Part shown: positions 8,059-16,742 of the stretch, piece by piece
Layout: the number at the start of each line of letters is the position of its first letter
Numbering within the stretch: position 1 is the stretch's first letter
Source: Actinomycetota bacterium
GTDB taxonomy: Bacteria; Actinomycetota; Actinomycetes; S36-B12
DNA length: 36,294 nucleotides
Assembly: GCA_947449945.1 (NCBI GenBank)
Contig: CANFTO010000007.1
Location: 1-36,294 of the forward strand
Direction: 5' to 3'
Position numbers and translations under genes: made by a program
Notes under the pieces: model-generated
The model's input: the letters and a program-made list of their open reading frames with translations, nothing else
Databases searched by the model: none
What the model was told of the DNA's origin: nothing

Positions 8059-8415
8059 ATGCGACGAAATCAAGCATTAGGCAAGTATGGCGAAGACCTT
8101 GCCGAGCAGTTTTTGCTCCAGGCTGGAATGCATATCTTGGAACGCAATTGGCGGTGCAATGCAGGTGAGATTGACATTGTCGCCAGAGACGCAGGCACGT
8201 TAGTCATTTGCGAAGTGAAAACTCGCAGTTCGCATCAGGCCGGCACGCCGGCAGAAGCCATTACTGCTCGCAAATTGCGGCGGTTGCGTGGATTGGCCTA
8301 TCGATGGCTAGAAGCACATCACGTTTATATCCCTGATGTGCGCATTGATTTAGTCAGTGTCACGCAACCTGCATGGGGTGGTCCAGTAGTTGAGCACCTA
8401 CGGGATTTGTCATGA
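8059..8415 (+). CDS. YraN/UPF0102 family nuclease-like protein
   Basis: A 118-residue protein of the UPF0102 family with a restriction-endonuclease-like fold. The family pattern is present: GKYGEDLAEQFLLQ, RNWRCNAGEIDIVARD and VICEVKTRSS, where the GEID Asp and the EVKTR Glu and Lys are the expected active-site residues. It has a good ribosome binding site (GGGAGG around 8048-8053) and its stop overlaps the ATG of yifB (ATGA). The biochemical role of the family is poorly known. The position next to yifB and dprA suggests DNA processing or uptake. Confidence 0.9.
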   Translation: MRRNQALGKYGEDLAEQFLLQAGMHILERNWRCNAGEIDIVARDAGTLVICEVKTRSSHQAGTPAEAITARKLRRLRGLAYRWLEAHHVYIPDVRIDLVSVTQPAWGGPVVEHLRDLS

Positions 8416-9926
8416 GCCTCGCTCAAGTGTGGGGTGCGGTCCCTTCGGGTGTGGGTGGAGTGATGGTTCGCGTTGAAGTCGATGTTGCGCAAGGCCTACC
8501 AACTGTTGGAGTTGTTGGACTCGCGCAAGCTTCCGTTGCTGAGTCTCGCTGGCGAGCCAGATCTGCCATTGTGAATTCAGGTTTCACTTGGCCGAATTCG
8601 CGAATCACCATAGGACTGAGCCCTGCTGATCTGCCGAAAACGGGAACTTCCTTAGATCTCCCAATCGCCGTGGGGATTCTCGTAGCGTCAGGCCAGTTGG
8701 ACGCTGGGGATCCGGAGAACTCATTCTTAGGTGAACTTGGGCTTGATGGGGTCATCAAGCCTGTCGCGGGTGCCTTAGCGGTGGGCATTTCTGCCCAACG
8801 GCATGGAACCACTCGTATCCTGGCGAGTGCAGAAAATGCGCGTGAATTGCGTGAGATTGACGGGCTGGTTGTTGTTGCGGTTCGAAATTTGCGACACCTG
8901 GCTCAGGTGCTTTCAGGTGACGATGTCGGTGTTCAGATACAAGCAGAAGAAGCGAGCGCTGTCCTGAATGAACTTGGTGATTTTGATGAAGTACGTGGGC
9001 ATGAACAATCACGGTTCGCTCTTGAAGTGGCTGCTGCTGGCGGGCATCACCTCGCGATGATTGGTGAGCCAGGTGTTGGTAAAACAATGTTGGCCCAGCG
9101 CTTCGTCAGCATCCTTCCTGACCTCACGCATCAACAAGCACTCGATGTCACATCCATGCATTCGCTGGCTGGACGCATTGTTCCGGGGCAAGGCTTGATG
9201 CGAAGGCCACCGCTTATCGCTCCACACCATTCGATTTCAACTGGTGCGATGGTCGGATCTGTACGTGCAGGAGTGTTGCAGCCAGGTGCTTTGAGTTTGG
9301 CGAATCACGGTGTGCTCTTTCTCGACGAAGCTCCAGAATTTGCCCGGCCTTGTCTTGAAGGGATGAGACAGCCGTTGGAGCTTGGCACGCTCTCCTTGAT
9401 GCGCGTAGGTCAAGTCGTAGTCGCACCCGCACAGTTTCAACTTTTACTAGCAGCAAATCCATGTCCTTGCGGCAAGGCGATTGGAACAGGGAGTAGCTGC
9501 ACATGTGATTCCGCATCGAAACGCAGATACATGCAAAAGCTTTCAGGGCCGCTTATGGATCGCATCGACATTCGACTGCTGCTTTCAAAGCCAACAAAGG
9601 CTCATATGCGCATGCGTGAGGTTGAAAGTAGTGAAGTGATCGCTCATCGAGTCAGACTTGCGCGCGAACGCTCCGCACAACGCTGGGGTCATGAATCGTG
9701 GGTGCTGAATGCACAAGCTCCGGGGAGTGCTTTGCGCACGCGCTATGCGCCATCCGGCAAGGCGATGGATCTTCTCACCAAGGCTGAGAATGCTGGGCTC
9801 AACCCGCGGGGTAGCGACCGTGTATTGCGAATGTCTTGGACGCTCGCTGATCTTGATGGAGTGGATGAACTACAAACGGAGCACATTGCACTTGCGCTAG
9901 CTCTACGCGGCGAAAGTTTTGACTGA
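8412..9926 (+). CDS. YifB/ComM family Mg-chelatase-like AAA+ ATPase
   Basis: The family includes ComM, a hexameric helicase that promotes branch migration during natural transformation. The 504 residues show the N-terminal ChlI-like domain with LSPADLPKTGTSLDLPIA (about residues 69-86), Walker A GEPGVGKT (218-225), Walker B LFLDEAPEF, a cysteine pair group NPCPCG followed by CTC that may bind zinc, and the C-terminal Mg-chelatase region. The ATG overlaps the yraN stop and its TGA overlaps the dprA ATG (TGATG). The yraN-yifB-dprA order is conserved in actinobacteria. Whether this organism takes up DNA cannot be told from the window. Confidence 0.94.
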   Translation: MSLAQVWGAVPSGVGGVMVRVEVDVAQGLPTVGVVGLAQASVAESRWRARSAIVNSGFTWPNSRITIGLSPADLPKTGTSLDLPIAVGILVASGQLDAGDPENSFLGELGLDGVIKPVAGALAVGISAQRHGTTRILASAENARELREIDGLVVVAVRNLRHLAQVLSGDDVGVQIQAEEASAVLNELGDFDEVRGHEQSRFALEVAAAGGHHLAMIGEPGVGKTMLAQRFVSILPDLTHQQALDVTSMHSLAGRIVPGQGLMRRPPLIAPHHSISTGAMVGSVRAGVLQPGALSLANHGVLFLDEAPEFARPCLEGMRQPLELGTLSLMRVGQVVVAPAQFQLLLAANPCPCGKAIGTGSSCTCDSASKRRYMQKLSGPLMDRIDIRLLLSKPTKAHMRMREVESSEVIAHRVRLARERSAQRWGHESWVLNAQAPGSALRTRYAPSGKAMDLLTKAENAGLNPRGSDRVLRMSWTLADLDGVDELQTEHIALALALRGESFD

Positions 9927-11017
9927 TGGACATGAACGAAGCACTCTTGGTGCTAGCGCATGTGGTCGAACCCCATGATGAGAAGCTGCAGTTATTCATT
10001 GATCGCGTTGGCCCGCTAGATGCCATTGAGGCCATTCGTCGAGGTGCTGTACCGAAGCGAGATAGCGAAGGCCTTCAGGCAAGGCTTCGTACATTTTCAT
10101 TTGCTACGGCATTACGCGAACTAGATAAATGTGACGCACGATTAGTGTTTCGCGATTCAAGTGAATGGCCGACCCAGCTCGACGATCTCAAACATGAGCG
10201 TCCATTTGCTCTATGGGTTGTTGGTACTCCCGACTTGCGATTAGCCGCGCTGCGATCGATCTCTATCGTTGGCGCTCGCCTGTGCACTCCTTACGGAACA
10301 TTCATTGCTCGAGACTGGAGTGCCCGCTTCAGCGATCAAGGATGGGTCGTAATTTCCGGAGGAGCTCTAGGCGTTGATGGCGCCGCACATCAAGGAGTGC
10401 TCTCAGTGGCAGGTGTGACATTGTGCGTCTTGGCTTGCGGTGTAGATGTGGCGTATCCACGTGCACATGAGTCACTCCTGGCTTCCATAGCAGACAGCGG
10501 TTTGTTGATCTCTGAATCTCCACCAGGATCACCTGCATTGCGTCAACGGTTTTTATCTCGCAATCGCATCATTGCCGCATTGAGTCGCGGCACTGTAGTG
10601 GTGGAAGCTGGTCTGCGTTCTGGAACGACGTCCACGGCAAATTTCGTCAACAGGGTCAATCGCCCACTGTTTGCGGTTCCCGGGGCAATTACTTCGCCTA
10701 TGTCGGCTGGTTGCCATCAACTCATCAACGAAGGCAAGGCCCTTTTGGCTGCTGGTTGGAGTGATGTGGCCACGATGCTTGGAGATCAACAGATGGCACT
10801 TTTTGCTCAGGAACCTGAACCCCGTCTCATTGATGGCCTATCGTTTATGCAGCAGCAGGTGCTCGATGCCGTTCCAATTCGTACAGGTAGGTCTGCTGAA
10901 GAGTTGATGGTTGCTACCGGGCTATCCCTGCGCGAGGTGTTGACCGCATTGAGTTTCCTCGAAGTTGGGGGCTTCGTGCAGCAAGACGCTCAAGTGTGGC
11001 GAATTGTGCGCGCCTGA
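9926..11017 (+). CDS. dprA: DNA-processing protein DprA/Smf
   Basis: DprA binds incoming single-stranded DNA and loads RecA in transformation. The Rossmann-like domain shows SIVGARLCTPYG, VISGGALGVDGAAHQG, LACGVDVAYPRAHESL, the RFLSRNRIIAALSRGTVVVE stretch and SGTTSTANFVNRVNRPLFAVPG, all classic for the family. An N-terminal helical region (about residues 1-60) and a C-terminal winged-helix-like domain (from about 295) flank it. The ATG at 9926 overlaps the yifB stop; a second in-frame ATG at 9932 is possible. The 363-residue length is usual for actinobacteria. Confidence 0.95.
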   Translation: MDMNEALLVLAHVVEPHDEKLQLFIDRVGPLDAIEAIRRGAVPKRDSEGLQARLRTFSFATALRELDKCDARLVFRDSSEWPTQLDDLKHERPFALWVVGTPDLRLAALRSISIVGARLCTPYGTFIARDWSARFSDQGWVVISGGALGVDGAAHQGVLSVAGVTLCVLACGVDVAYPRAHESLLASIADSGLLISESPPGSPALRQRFLSRNRIIAALSRGTVVVEAGLRSGTTSTANFVNRVNRPLFAVPGAITSPMSAGCHQLINEGKALLAAGWSDVATMLGDQQMALFAQEPEPRLIDGLSFMQQQVLDAVPIRTGRSAEELMVATGLSLREVLTALSFLEVGGFVQQDAQVWRIVRA

Positions 11018-11023
11018 ACCTGT

Positions 11024-11989
11024 GTGAGCGCATTCGTTTGCGAACATGGGCACATGGAGTCCCAAGAGCAATCAATTGCGCCAGCATTAGCTGATGCGAT
11101 GCAGGGCTTCGTCCGTTTCCTTACTCTGGAACGCGATCGCAGTGAGCACACAGTTCGGGCATATTCGTCAGATGTCGCTGACATGTTGACCTACGCGACT
11201 ACGCATCAGTGTGATCAGGTCAGCCAGATTGACTTATCGCTCTTACGCAGTTGGCTTGGTGAGCAGCATGCGGCTGGCCATGCGCGTAGCACGATCGCGC
11301 GTAGAGCTGCGTCTGTGCGTGCATTTACCTCGTGGTGCGAGCGTCGAGGGATCATCGACGTTGATCCAGGACGACGATTGAAAAGTCCACAAGTCCAGCA
11401 GAAGTTACCGGTAGTTTTGGACGTCGCCCAAGCAGCTCGCGTCATGGACCTTGCGGCGCAACAAAGCGCTGATGGTGATCCAGTTGCGGTTCGTGATCGT
11501 GCAATTCTTGAACTTCTGTATGGAACAGGTATCCGTGTTTCAGAGCTGTGCTCTTTGGATCTCAATGATGTGCAATGGAGCTCGCGCACATTGCGAGTGA
11601 TGGGCAAGGGCCGCAAAGAACGCGTCGTTCCATTTGGGGTTCCAGCGCACGTTGCACTCGTCGCTTGGAGCTCTGCAAGGAAGGCTTTGATGCAGGAACA
11701 ATCGGGTGACGCGTTCTTTTTAGGAGTTCGTGGTGCTCGGTTAGACCCGCGAACGGCGCGCATGGTTGTTGTGCGTCTTACGGGGTCGGCAGATGTGCCC
11801 ATCTTGGCCCCCCATGGCCTGAGACATTCAGCTGCCACCCATGTACTTGAAGGCGGAGCAGATTTACGTGCTGTTCAGGAATTACTGGGACATGCATCGT
11901 TAGCGACAACTCAGAGGTACACACATGTATCGGTTGATCGCTTGCGTACCGCGTTTGATCAAGCGCATCCAAGGGCGGCAGAGAATTAG
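11024..11989 (+). CDS. xerC: XerC/XerD-type tyrosine recombinase
   Basis: Site-specific recombinase that resolves chromosome dimers at dif. The SAM-like N-terminal domain begins near [20 protein letters not shown]. Catalytic residues of the C-terminal domain are all present: Arg171 ([10 protein letters not shown]), Lys195 (VMGKGRKER), His264 and Arg267 ([10 protein letters not shown]), His290 (LLGHASL) and Tyr299 (TTQRYTHVS). The GTG at 11024 gives 321 residues; an in-frame ATG at 11054 gives 311 and is equally plausible, as neither has a clear ribosome binding site. In Streptomyces the sigma factor gene whiG lies nearby; it is absent here. The stop overlaps that of the convergent M23 gene by four bases. 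Confidence 0.92.
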   Translation: MSAFVCEHGHMESQEQSIAPALADAMQGFVRFLTLERDRSEHTVRAYSSDVADMLTYATTHQCDQVSQIDLSLLRSWLGEQHAAGHARSTIARRAASVRAFTSWCERRGIIDVDPGRRLKSPQVQQKLPVVLDVAQAARVMDLAAQQSADGDPVAVRDRAILELLYGTGIRVSELCSLDLNDVQWSSRTLRVMGKGRKERVVPFGVPAHVALVAWSSARKALMQEQSGDAFFLGVRGARLDPRTARMVVVRLTGSADVPILAPHGLRHSAATHVLEGGADLRAVQELLGHASLATTQRYTHVSVDRLRTAFDQAHPRAAEN

Positions 11990-12432
11990 GTCTTTGGTGC
12001 CTTCAACACTGCTGAGCCGTGGGTAATGATCGACAGCGGATTGCGGTAGTCGTTTTTGCCCGGGCCTTTGAGGCCCAGATGCAAGCAGTGGCCTGCGCAA
12101 TGACCGCCCGTTTCTGCGGTTTCACCGAGAGGATCGCCCGACCTCACTTCCTGCCCGACCTCCACGATTGCGGTCACTGGCTCATAGGTGGAGCGAAGGC
12201 CAATGGTGGGGTGATCGATGACAACGACGGGCTTGCCCGCAATTTCCCCCACAAAGATGACCTCGCCTGACCCGATGGCGAGTACTTCGGTGCCAGGGTC
12301 GGCCTCAAAATCCACGCCGCGATGACCAGCACCCCACGCCTTGGTTGGGGGACTGAAGTCCTGCTCAACCAAGGCGCCAGGGATGGGTGCCAGCCAGGCG
12401 GCAGTCGCAAGTGCCACCGCGATGAGGTTCAT
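11986..12432 (-). CDS. Small secreted M23 (LytM-like) peptidase-family protein
   Basis: A 148-residue protein with a hydrophobic N-terminus (about residues 1-20) that looks like a signal peptide or anchor, followed by a LytM domain. The zinc ligands are visible as HRGVD (His37, Asp41) and the last His of CLHLGL (His118). The usual HxH pattern is CxH here, with Cys116 where the catalytic His normally sits, so activity is uncertain. An M23 gene next to rpsB on the opposite strand is a conserved actinobacterial arrangement. No ribosome binding site is seen before the ATG; CAAAAT lies 6 bases upstream, so the mRNA might be leaderless. Confidence 0.85.
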   Translation of the reverse strand: MNLIAVALATAAWLAPIPGALVEQDFSPPTKAWGAGHRGVDFEADPGTEVLAIGSGEVIFVGEIAGKPVVVIDHPTIGLRSTYEPVTAIVEVGQEVRSGDPLGETAETGGHCAGHCLHLGLKGPGKNDYRNPLSIITHGSAVLKAPKT

Positions 12433-12477
12433 TCATAGATTTTGAGCCAGATTTGGGCCTCAAACCACCACCAAGGC

Positions 12478-12519
12478 CAGCCTGTGGATGGCAACCCAAG
12501 GGCAGATCAGCCTGTGGAT
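12478..12519 (+). repeat. Direct repeat with DnaA-box-like cores upstream of rpsB
   Basis: CAGCCTGTGGAT occurs at 12478-12489 and 12508-12519, exactly 30 bp apart, between the divergent M23 and rpsB genes and just upstream of the rpsB -10. Read on the other strand the cores are ATCCACAG, resembling the DnaA box TTATCCACA (8 of 9 for the second copy, 7 of 9 for the first). A regulator site is possible; DnaA itself is speculation. Confidence 0.55.
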
Positions 12520-12540
12520 AGAGCATGGGGCGCCAGGCCC

Positions 12541-12546
12541 TAGAAT
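12541..12546 (+). promoter_or_regulatory. Putative -10 element of the rpsB promoter
   Basis: TAGAAT matches the TAnnnT -10 pattern in five of six positions of TATAAT. No good -35 is present at 16-18 bases. A start site near 12552 would put the first hairpin of the leader at the very 5' end of the transcript. Confidence 0.5.
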
Positions 12547-12551
12547 AAATC

Positions 12552-12717
12552 CACCTCAGCAATGAGGAATTCGCACGATCTCGTGCTGCACCCAGTGGTG
12601 CAGACGTCCTGCTCGGTCCTACTTCGGTAGGTGCAGGTCGGTGGATCGTCAGGGGTAAAAGCCAACCGGCTTGAGCCAAGAACCGATGCGTGAGCGAAAG
12701 CTTGCGCGCTAAAGGAG
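12552..12717 (+). promoter_or_regulatory. Highly structured rpsB leader RNA (six hairpins)
   Basis: Six hairpins follow each other between the -10 and the start codon. H1: CCTCA-GCAA-TGAGG (12554-12567). H2: GCACG-ATCT-CGTGC (12573-12586). H3: TGCACC-CAGT-GGTGCA (12587-12602). H4: CCTGC at 12608-12612 pairing with GCAGG at 12633-12637 around CCTAC-TTCG-GTAGG (12618-12631), possibly closed further by GACG (12603) and CGTC (12647). H5: AAGCC-AACC-GGCTT (12659-12672). H6: a 9-bp stem with a GAAA loop (12687-12708), ending 2 bases before the ribosome binding site AAAGGAG (12711-12717). Loops GCAA, TTCG and GAAA are stable tetraloop types. The likely role is autogenous control by S2 or another ligand, by analogy with other ribosomal leaders; no known family was assigned. 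Confidence 0.65.
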
Positions 12718-12724
12718 TGCCGTC

Positions 12725-13561
12725 ATGGCAGTTGTAACCATGCGCCAGCTACTTGATAGCGGCGTTCACTTCGGGCATCAGACCCGTCGTTGGAATCCAA
12801 AGATGAAGCGTTTCATTCTCACTGAACGCAATGGCATCTACATCATTGACTTGCAGCAGTCACTTGGCTTCATTGATGCTGCTTACGAATACGTGAAGGA
12901 AACCGTTGCTCACGGTGGCACGATCATGTTCGTTGGCACGAAGAAGCAGGGTCACGATGCAATTGCTGAACAAGCAACTCGTGTTGGCATGCCATATGTC
13001 AACGAGCGTTGGTTGGGCGGCATGCTCACCAACTTCCAGACCGTGTCAAAGCGAATTCAGCGCTTGAAGGAACTTGAAATCATGGACCTGCACAAGGTCG
13101 CTGGCTCAGGTTTCACCAAGAAGGAACTTCTCATGATGCGTCGCGAGAAGGACAAGCTTTCAAAGACCCTCGGTGGCATCCGCGAAATGGGCAAGACACC
13201 GTCAGCCCTTTGGGTCGTTGACACCAAGAAGGAGCACATCGCTGTGGGCGAAGCTCACAAGCTTGGTATCCCGGTTATCGCCATGCTCGACACCAACTGT
13301 GATCCAGACGAAGTTGATTACCCAATCCCAGGGAACGACGACGCCATTCGCTCAGTTGCATTGTTGACTCGCGTTATTGCAGATGCAGTTGCAGAAGGCC
13401 TATTGGCTCGCGCCAACCGCGCTAGTGGCAACACCGATGCAGCAGTCGAGCCTCTTGCTGAGTGGGAGCGCGAGCTGCTTGCTGGCGCAGAAGCAGCAGC
13501 TACTGAAGCTGCAGCAGCCGTCGTGGCAGCAGATGCTGCAACAGAGGCACCAACCGCATAA
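12725..13561 (+). CDS. rpsB: 30S ribosomal protein S2
   Basis: S2 joins the 30S subunit late and bridges head and body. The start ATG at 12725 follows AAAGGAG by 7 bases. Family signatures are [20 protein letters not shown] split at the N-terminus, [28 protein letters not shown] and the C-terminal core [25 protein letters not shown]. The 278 residues include an Ala/Glu-rich tail of about 35 residues after [13 protein letters not shown], which resembles the S16 tail in this genome. It is followed by tsf across a strong hairpin. Confidence 0.97.
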   Translation: MAVVTMRQLLDSGVHFGHQTRRWNPKMKRFILTERNGIYIIDLQQSLGFIDAAYEYVKETVAHGGTIMFVGTKKQGHDAIAEQATRVGMPYVNERWLGGMLTNFQTVSKRIQRLKELEIMDLHKVAGSGFTKKELLMMRREKDKLSKTLGGIREMGKTPSALWVVDTKKEHIAVGEAHKLGIPVIAMLDTNCDPDEVDYPIPGNDDAIRSVALLTRVIADAVAEGLLARANRASGNTDAAVEPLAEWERELLAGAEAAATEAAAAVVAADAATEAPTA

Positions 13562-13565
13562 CTCA

Positions 13566-13603
13566 TTTCAGTGGCTGCTCGATTCGTCGGGCAGCCACTG
13601 AAA
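13566..13603 (+). terminator. 13-bp perfect hairpin in the rpsB-tsf gap (attenuator-like)
   Basis: TTTCAGTGGCTGC (13566-13578) pairs perfectly with GCAGCCACTGAAA (13591-13603) around a 12-base loop. It starts four bases after the rpsB stop. No U-tract follows, so it is not a classical intrinsic terminator; U-less terminators, attenuation or an mRNA-end-stabilising element are all possible. A rpsB-tsf attenuator is known in E. coli. The arrangement would let S2 be made in excess of EF-Ts. Confidence 0.6.
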
Positions 13604-13639
13604 CATGAACTGACCACACAACATAAGGACTTACACCTC

Positions 13640-14455
13640 ATGGCGAATATCACTGCCGCTGACGTAAAGAAGCTGCGCGACCACACTGCCGCAGGCATGA
13701 TGGAATGCAAGAAGGCTCTCGAAGAAGCTAATGGCGACTTCGACGCAGCTGTTGAAATCCTCCGCGTTTCAGGTGCTGCAAAGGCAGCAAAGCGTGGAGC
13801 TGAACGCGAAGCTTCAAACGGCCTTGTCGTGAACATCGACAACGTGCTTGTTGAACTCCTTTGCGAGACTGACTTCGTAGCAAAGAACGAAGACTTCCTC
13901 ACCCTTGCTAATGCGATTGCGCAAGCAGTTGTTGCAAACAACGTCACCGACGCGGAAGGCGCAAAGGCAGTCAAGATCGCTGATGGCCGCATTGCCGCGG
14001 ATGCAATTGGTGAGATGGCTGGCGTGATCGGCGAGAAGTTGGAGATTGGCCGCGTTGCTGTTCTTCCAGCTCCTGTCACCGTCTACATGCACCGTCGTTC
14101 AGCAGACCTTCCGGCTCAGGTTGGTGTTCTCGTCTCCTACAACGGAAGCGAAGATGCTGCTCGCGCAACCGCAATGCAGATTGCTGCAATGCGTCCTTCG
14201 TACTTGACTCGCGAAGAAGTGCCAGCGGAAACCGTCGAAACTGAGCGTCGTATCGCCGAGGCAACCGCCAAGGAAGAAGGCAAGCCAGAAGCAGCAATGC
14301 CAAAGATCATCGAAGGCCGCGTCAATAGCTTCTTCAAGGACAACGTCCTGTTGGAGCAGGCAAGCGTGGTTGAGCAGAAGAAGACCGTGGCTGCAGTTCT
14401 CAAGGAAGCCAACACAGAGGTCACCGGATTCGCTCGAATCGAGATCGGTCAATAA
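13640..14455 (+). CDS. tsf: Elongation factor Ts
   Basis: Guanine nucleotide exchange factor for EF-Tu. The ATG at 13640 ([13 protein letters not shown]) is chosen because it gives the family N-terminus and has AAGGA at 13625-13629, 10 bases upstream; an open frame from 13571 begins inside the intergenic hairpin and is not credible. The UBA-like N-terminal domain contains [18 protein letters not shown], and the core contains [15 protein letters not shown], which contacts the EF-Tu Mg site. The 271-residue length is standard for actinobacteria. It is 43 bases from pyrH. Confidence 0.97.
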   Translation: MANITAADVKKLRDHTAAGMMECKKALEEANGDFDAAVEILRVSGAAKAAKRGAEREASNGLVVNIDNVLVELLCETDFVAKNEDFLTLANAIAQAVVANNVTDAEGAKAVKIADGRIAADAIGEMAGVIGEKLEIGRVAVLPAPVTVYMHRRSADLPAQVGVLVSYNGSEDAARATAMQIAAMRPSYLTREEVPAETVETERRIAEATAKEEGKPEAAMPKIIEGRVNSFFKDNVLLEQASVVEQKKTVAAVLKEANTEVTGFARIEIGQ

Positions 14456-14498
14456 AAGCCCGGTAAGGTCAGGTCGGGATAGGGAAGGGACTACAGCG

Positions 14499-15287
14499 AT
14501 GGCTCACACTTCAAGTTCAGGAGCCGTCCAACCGTCCCTTGATGGAACTATCTCGACCTGGCCCTCGGTCCCTGTTGGTGGTTGGAGCCGGGTGCTCCTC
14601 AAACTTTCAGGGGAGGCCTTCGCCGGTGGCGGAGGCCTTGGAGTAGACCCAGATGTGGTCGCCTCAATTGCTCGACAGATCGCTGACGTGGTCAACACGG
14701 GTACCGAAGTTGCCGTAGTGATCGGTGGCGGCAACTACTTCCGCGGCGCTCAACTTTCCGAACGTGGCATGGATCGTGCTCGCGCTGACTACATGGGCAT
14801 GCTCGGAACAGTGATGAACTGCCTAGCCCTTCAAGATTTCTGTGAAAAAGCCGGCATCGAAACGCGAGTACAAACAGCTATCACGATGGGTCAGGTTGCT
14901 GAGCCGTACATTCCGCGTAAAGCCATGCGACACCTTTCCAAAGGTCGCGTCGTTATCTTCGGGGCAGGCCTTGGTCAGCCGTATTTCTCAACTGATACCA
15001 CTGCAGCGCAGCGCGCTCTTGAAGTTGGCGCAGAAGTCGTGTTGATGGCCAAGGGTGTTGATGGCGTATATGACGCTGATCCACGCACAAACCCAAATGC
15101 CAAGCGTTATGAAACTTTGACGCATGATGATGTGCTAACCCAAAACCTAAAAGTTGCAGACGCAACTGCAATCAGCCTTTGTCGCGATAACGATCTCCCA
15201 CTCGTGGTCTTCAACTTGCTTGTTGAAGGCAATATCGCTCGTGCAGTTCGCGGCGAAACAATCGGCACCTTGGTGTCGACGTATTAA
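14499..15287 (+). CDS. pyrH: UMP kinase
   Basis: Amino-acid-kinase-fold enzyme that phosphorylates UMP to UDP in pyrimidine synthesis. The ATG at 14499 ([13 protein letters not shown]) has AGGGAAGGGA at 14481-14490 upstream; the open frame back to 14370 lies inside tsf. Motifs: [40 protein letters not shown], and the C-terminal [16 protein letters not shown] and [10 protein letters not shown]. The 262 residues include an N-terminal extension of about 30 residues before the kinase core, common in actinobacteria. It sits in the conserved tsf-pyrH-frr order. Confidence 0.96.
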   Translation: MAHTSSSGAVQPSLDGTISTWPSVPVGGWSRVLLKLSGEAFAGGGGLGVDPDVVASIARQIADVVNTGTEVAVVIGGGNYFRGAQLSERGMDRARADYMGMLGTVMNCLALQDFCEKAGIETRVQTAITMGQVAEPYIPRKAMRHLSKGRVVIFGAGLGQPYFSTDTTAAQRALEVGAEVVLMAKGVDGVYDADPRTNPNAKRYETLTHDDVLTQNLKVADATAISLCRDNDLPLVVFNLLVEGNIARAVRGETIGTLVSTY

Positions 15288-15324
15288 TTTCCTTTATACC
15301 CACGTTTGATTCAAGGAGCAGTAC

Positions 15325-15891
15325 ATGAGCGAGCAAATTGACGAAATCTTGATGGATGCAGAAGAGCGTATGGACAAGGCAATTGCTGCGGCACGTGAGG
15401 ATTTCGCAACAGTTCGTACCGGTCGTGCAAATGCTTCGATGTTTAACAAGGTTGTGGTTGATTATTACGGCGCGTACACGCCCGTTGCGCAATTAGCTTC
15501 CATCGCGATCCCAGAGGCTCGCATGATTATCATTACGCCTTACGACAAGAGTGCCTTTGCTGAAATTGAAAAGGCATTGCGTGACAGCGATCTTGGGATT
15601 AACCCGACATCAGATGGCAACGTCATTCGCGTGTCATTGCCACAGCTCAGCGAAGAGCGTCGCAAGGAATTCATCCAGGTTGCAAAGAACAAGGCTGAAG
15701 ATGCCCGAATCTCGGTTCGCAACGTACGCCGTTCTGCCAAGGATCAACTCGATAAGCTCCAAAAAGACGGACATGTTGGTGAGGATGACGTTCGTCGTGG
15801 CGAAAAGCATCTTGATGAAGTGACTCATAAGCATGTCGAGCACATTGATGAAATCTTGAAGCACAAAGAAACAGAACTGCTCGAGGTGTAG
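15325..15891 (+). CDS. frr: Ribosome recycling factor
   Basis: RRF splits post-termination ribosomes together with EF-G. The 188-residue protein shows the family N-terminus with MDKAIAAAREDFATVRTGRA, the hinge segment PEARMIIITPYDKSA, and the helical C-terminal RRKEFIQVAKNKAEDARISV and VRNVRRSAKDQLDKL segments. The ATG at 15325 has AAGGAG at 15313-15318. Its TAG shares a base with the GTG proposed for cdsA, so the two are coupled. Confidence 0.97.
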   Translation: MSEQIDEILMDAEERMDKAIAAAREDFATVRTGRANASMFNKVVVDYYGAYTPVAQLASIAIPEARMIIITPYDKSAFAEIEKALRDSDLGINPTSDGNVIRVSLPQLSEERRKEFIQVAKNKAEDARISVRNVRRSAKDQLDKLQKDGHVGEDDVRRGEKHLDEVTHKHVEHIDEILKHKETELLEV

Positions 15892-16742
15892 TGGTGTCTG
15901 ACTCGGTCGGCTCGTCGGCTCCTGCCCGCAAGCCGCGGGCCGGACGAAATTTGCCTGCCGCGATAGCCACCGGTGTTGGTCTGATTGCACTGATCTGTCT
16001 GACCTTGTTCACCTATCGGTGGACATTTGGTGTACTTGTATCAGTTGCCATGGTCATTGCAGTACTGGAATTTAGTAATGCATTCAAGCAGTCAGGAATT
16101 CACCTTGAACGCGTGACAGTGGCGTTAGCAGCTGCAGTCATGCCGCTCGCAGCTTTCTGGTTCGGGCTCACTGGGCAAACAGTTGTCATGGGAATTACCG
16201 TCCTTGCCGTGATCTTCGTGCGCATTCCTCGCGGCAGTGAGGGCTACGTCAAAGACGTAACTGCAAGTTTGTTTGTTGCTGCCTACTTACCATTCATGGC
16301 AAGTTTCTTGATGCTCACACTCTCCGCAGATAACGGACCGCTACGAGTGCTGGTTTTCGTGGCGTTGACTGTTGGAAACGATGTTGGTGGTTATGTAGCC
16401 GGGGTCTTCTTTGGAAAGCACCCAATTGCGCCTTCGATCAGTCCAAAGAAATCTTGGGAAGGTCTGGTTGGATCTTTGGTTTTGCAGATTGCCTTGGGTA
16501 TTGCTGGATTTGTCTGGTTACTCGACGCACCGTGGTGGCAAGGCGCAATTGCGGGCATCGTGCTGACGATCACTGCAACCGCTGGGGACTTTGCCGAATC
16601 CGCAGTTAAGCGCGATATGGGCATCAAAGACATGGGTCGTTTGTTGCCAGGCCATGGTGGCATCATGGACCGTCTTGACTCACTTATTCCTAACGCCTTC
16701 ACCTCGTGGGCGTTATTTACGTTGTTCTTAGGATCGGTATGA
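15891..16742 (+). CDS. cdsA: Phosphatidate cytidylyltransferase
   Basis: Integral membrane enzyme making CDP-diacylglycerol from phosphatidate and CTP, the precursor of phosphatidylglycerol, cardiolipin and phosphatidylinositol. The CDS signature is at the C-terminus: [14 protein letters not shown] followed by [14 protein letters not shown], including the metal-binding Asp residues. About seven to eight hydrophobic segments precede it. Two adjacent GTG codons (15891 and 15894) are possible starts; the second is better spaced from GAGGT (15883-15887). The TGA overlaps the rlmN ATG (ATGA). About 283 residues, normal for the family. Confidence 0.95.
   Translation: MVSDSVGSSAPARKPRAGRNLPAAIATGVGLIALICLTLFTYRWTFGVLVSVAMVIAVLEFSNAFKQSGIHLERVTVALAAAVMPLAAFWFGLTGQTVVMGITVLAVIFVRIPRGSEGYVKDVTASLFVAAYLPFMASFLMLTLSADNGPLRVLVFVALTVGNDVGGYVAGVFFGKHPIAPSISPKKSWEGLVGSLVLQIALGIAGFVWLLDAPWWQGAIAGIVLTITATAGDFAESAVKRDMGIKDMGRLLPGHGGIMDRLDSLIPNAFTSWALFTLFLGSV

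Noticed and set aside
12573-12710. tRNA or tmRNA-like gene in the rpsB leader
   Set aside because: Several tetraloop hairpins but no acceptor stem, T-loop consensus or CCA; better explained as an mRNA leader.
13571-13639. Earlier GTG start for tsf
   Set aside because: Lies inside the rpsB-tsf hairpin and adds residues foreign to EF-Ts; 13640 has the ribosome binding site.
13318-14079. 253-residue minus-strand open frame across rpsB and tsf
   Set aside because: Low-complexity Ala/Ser shadow of two certain genes; no start signal or family motif.
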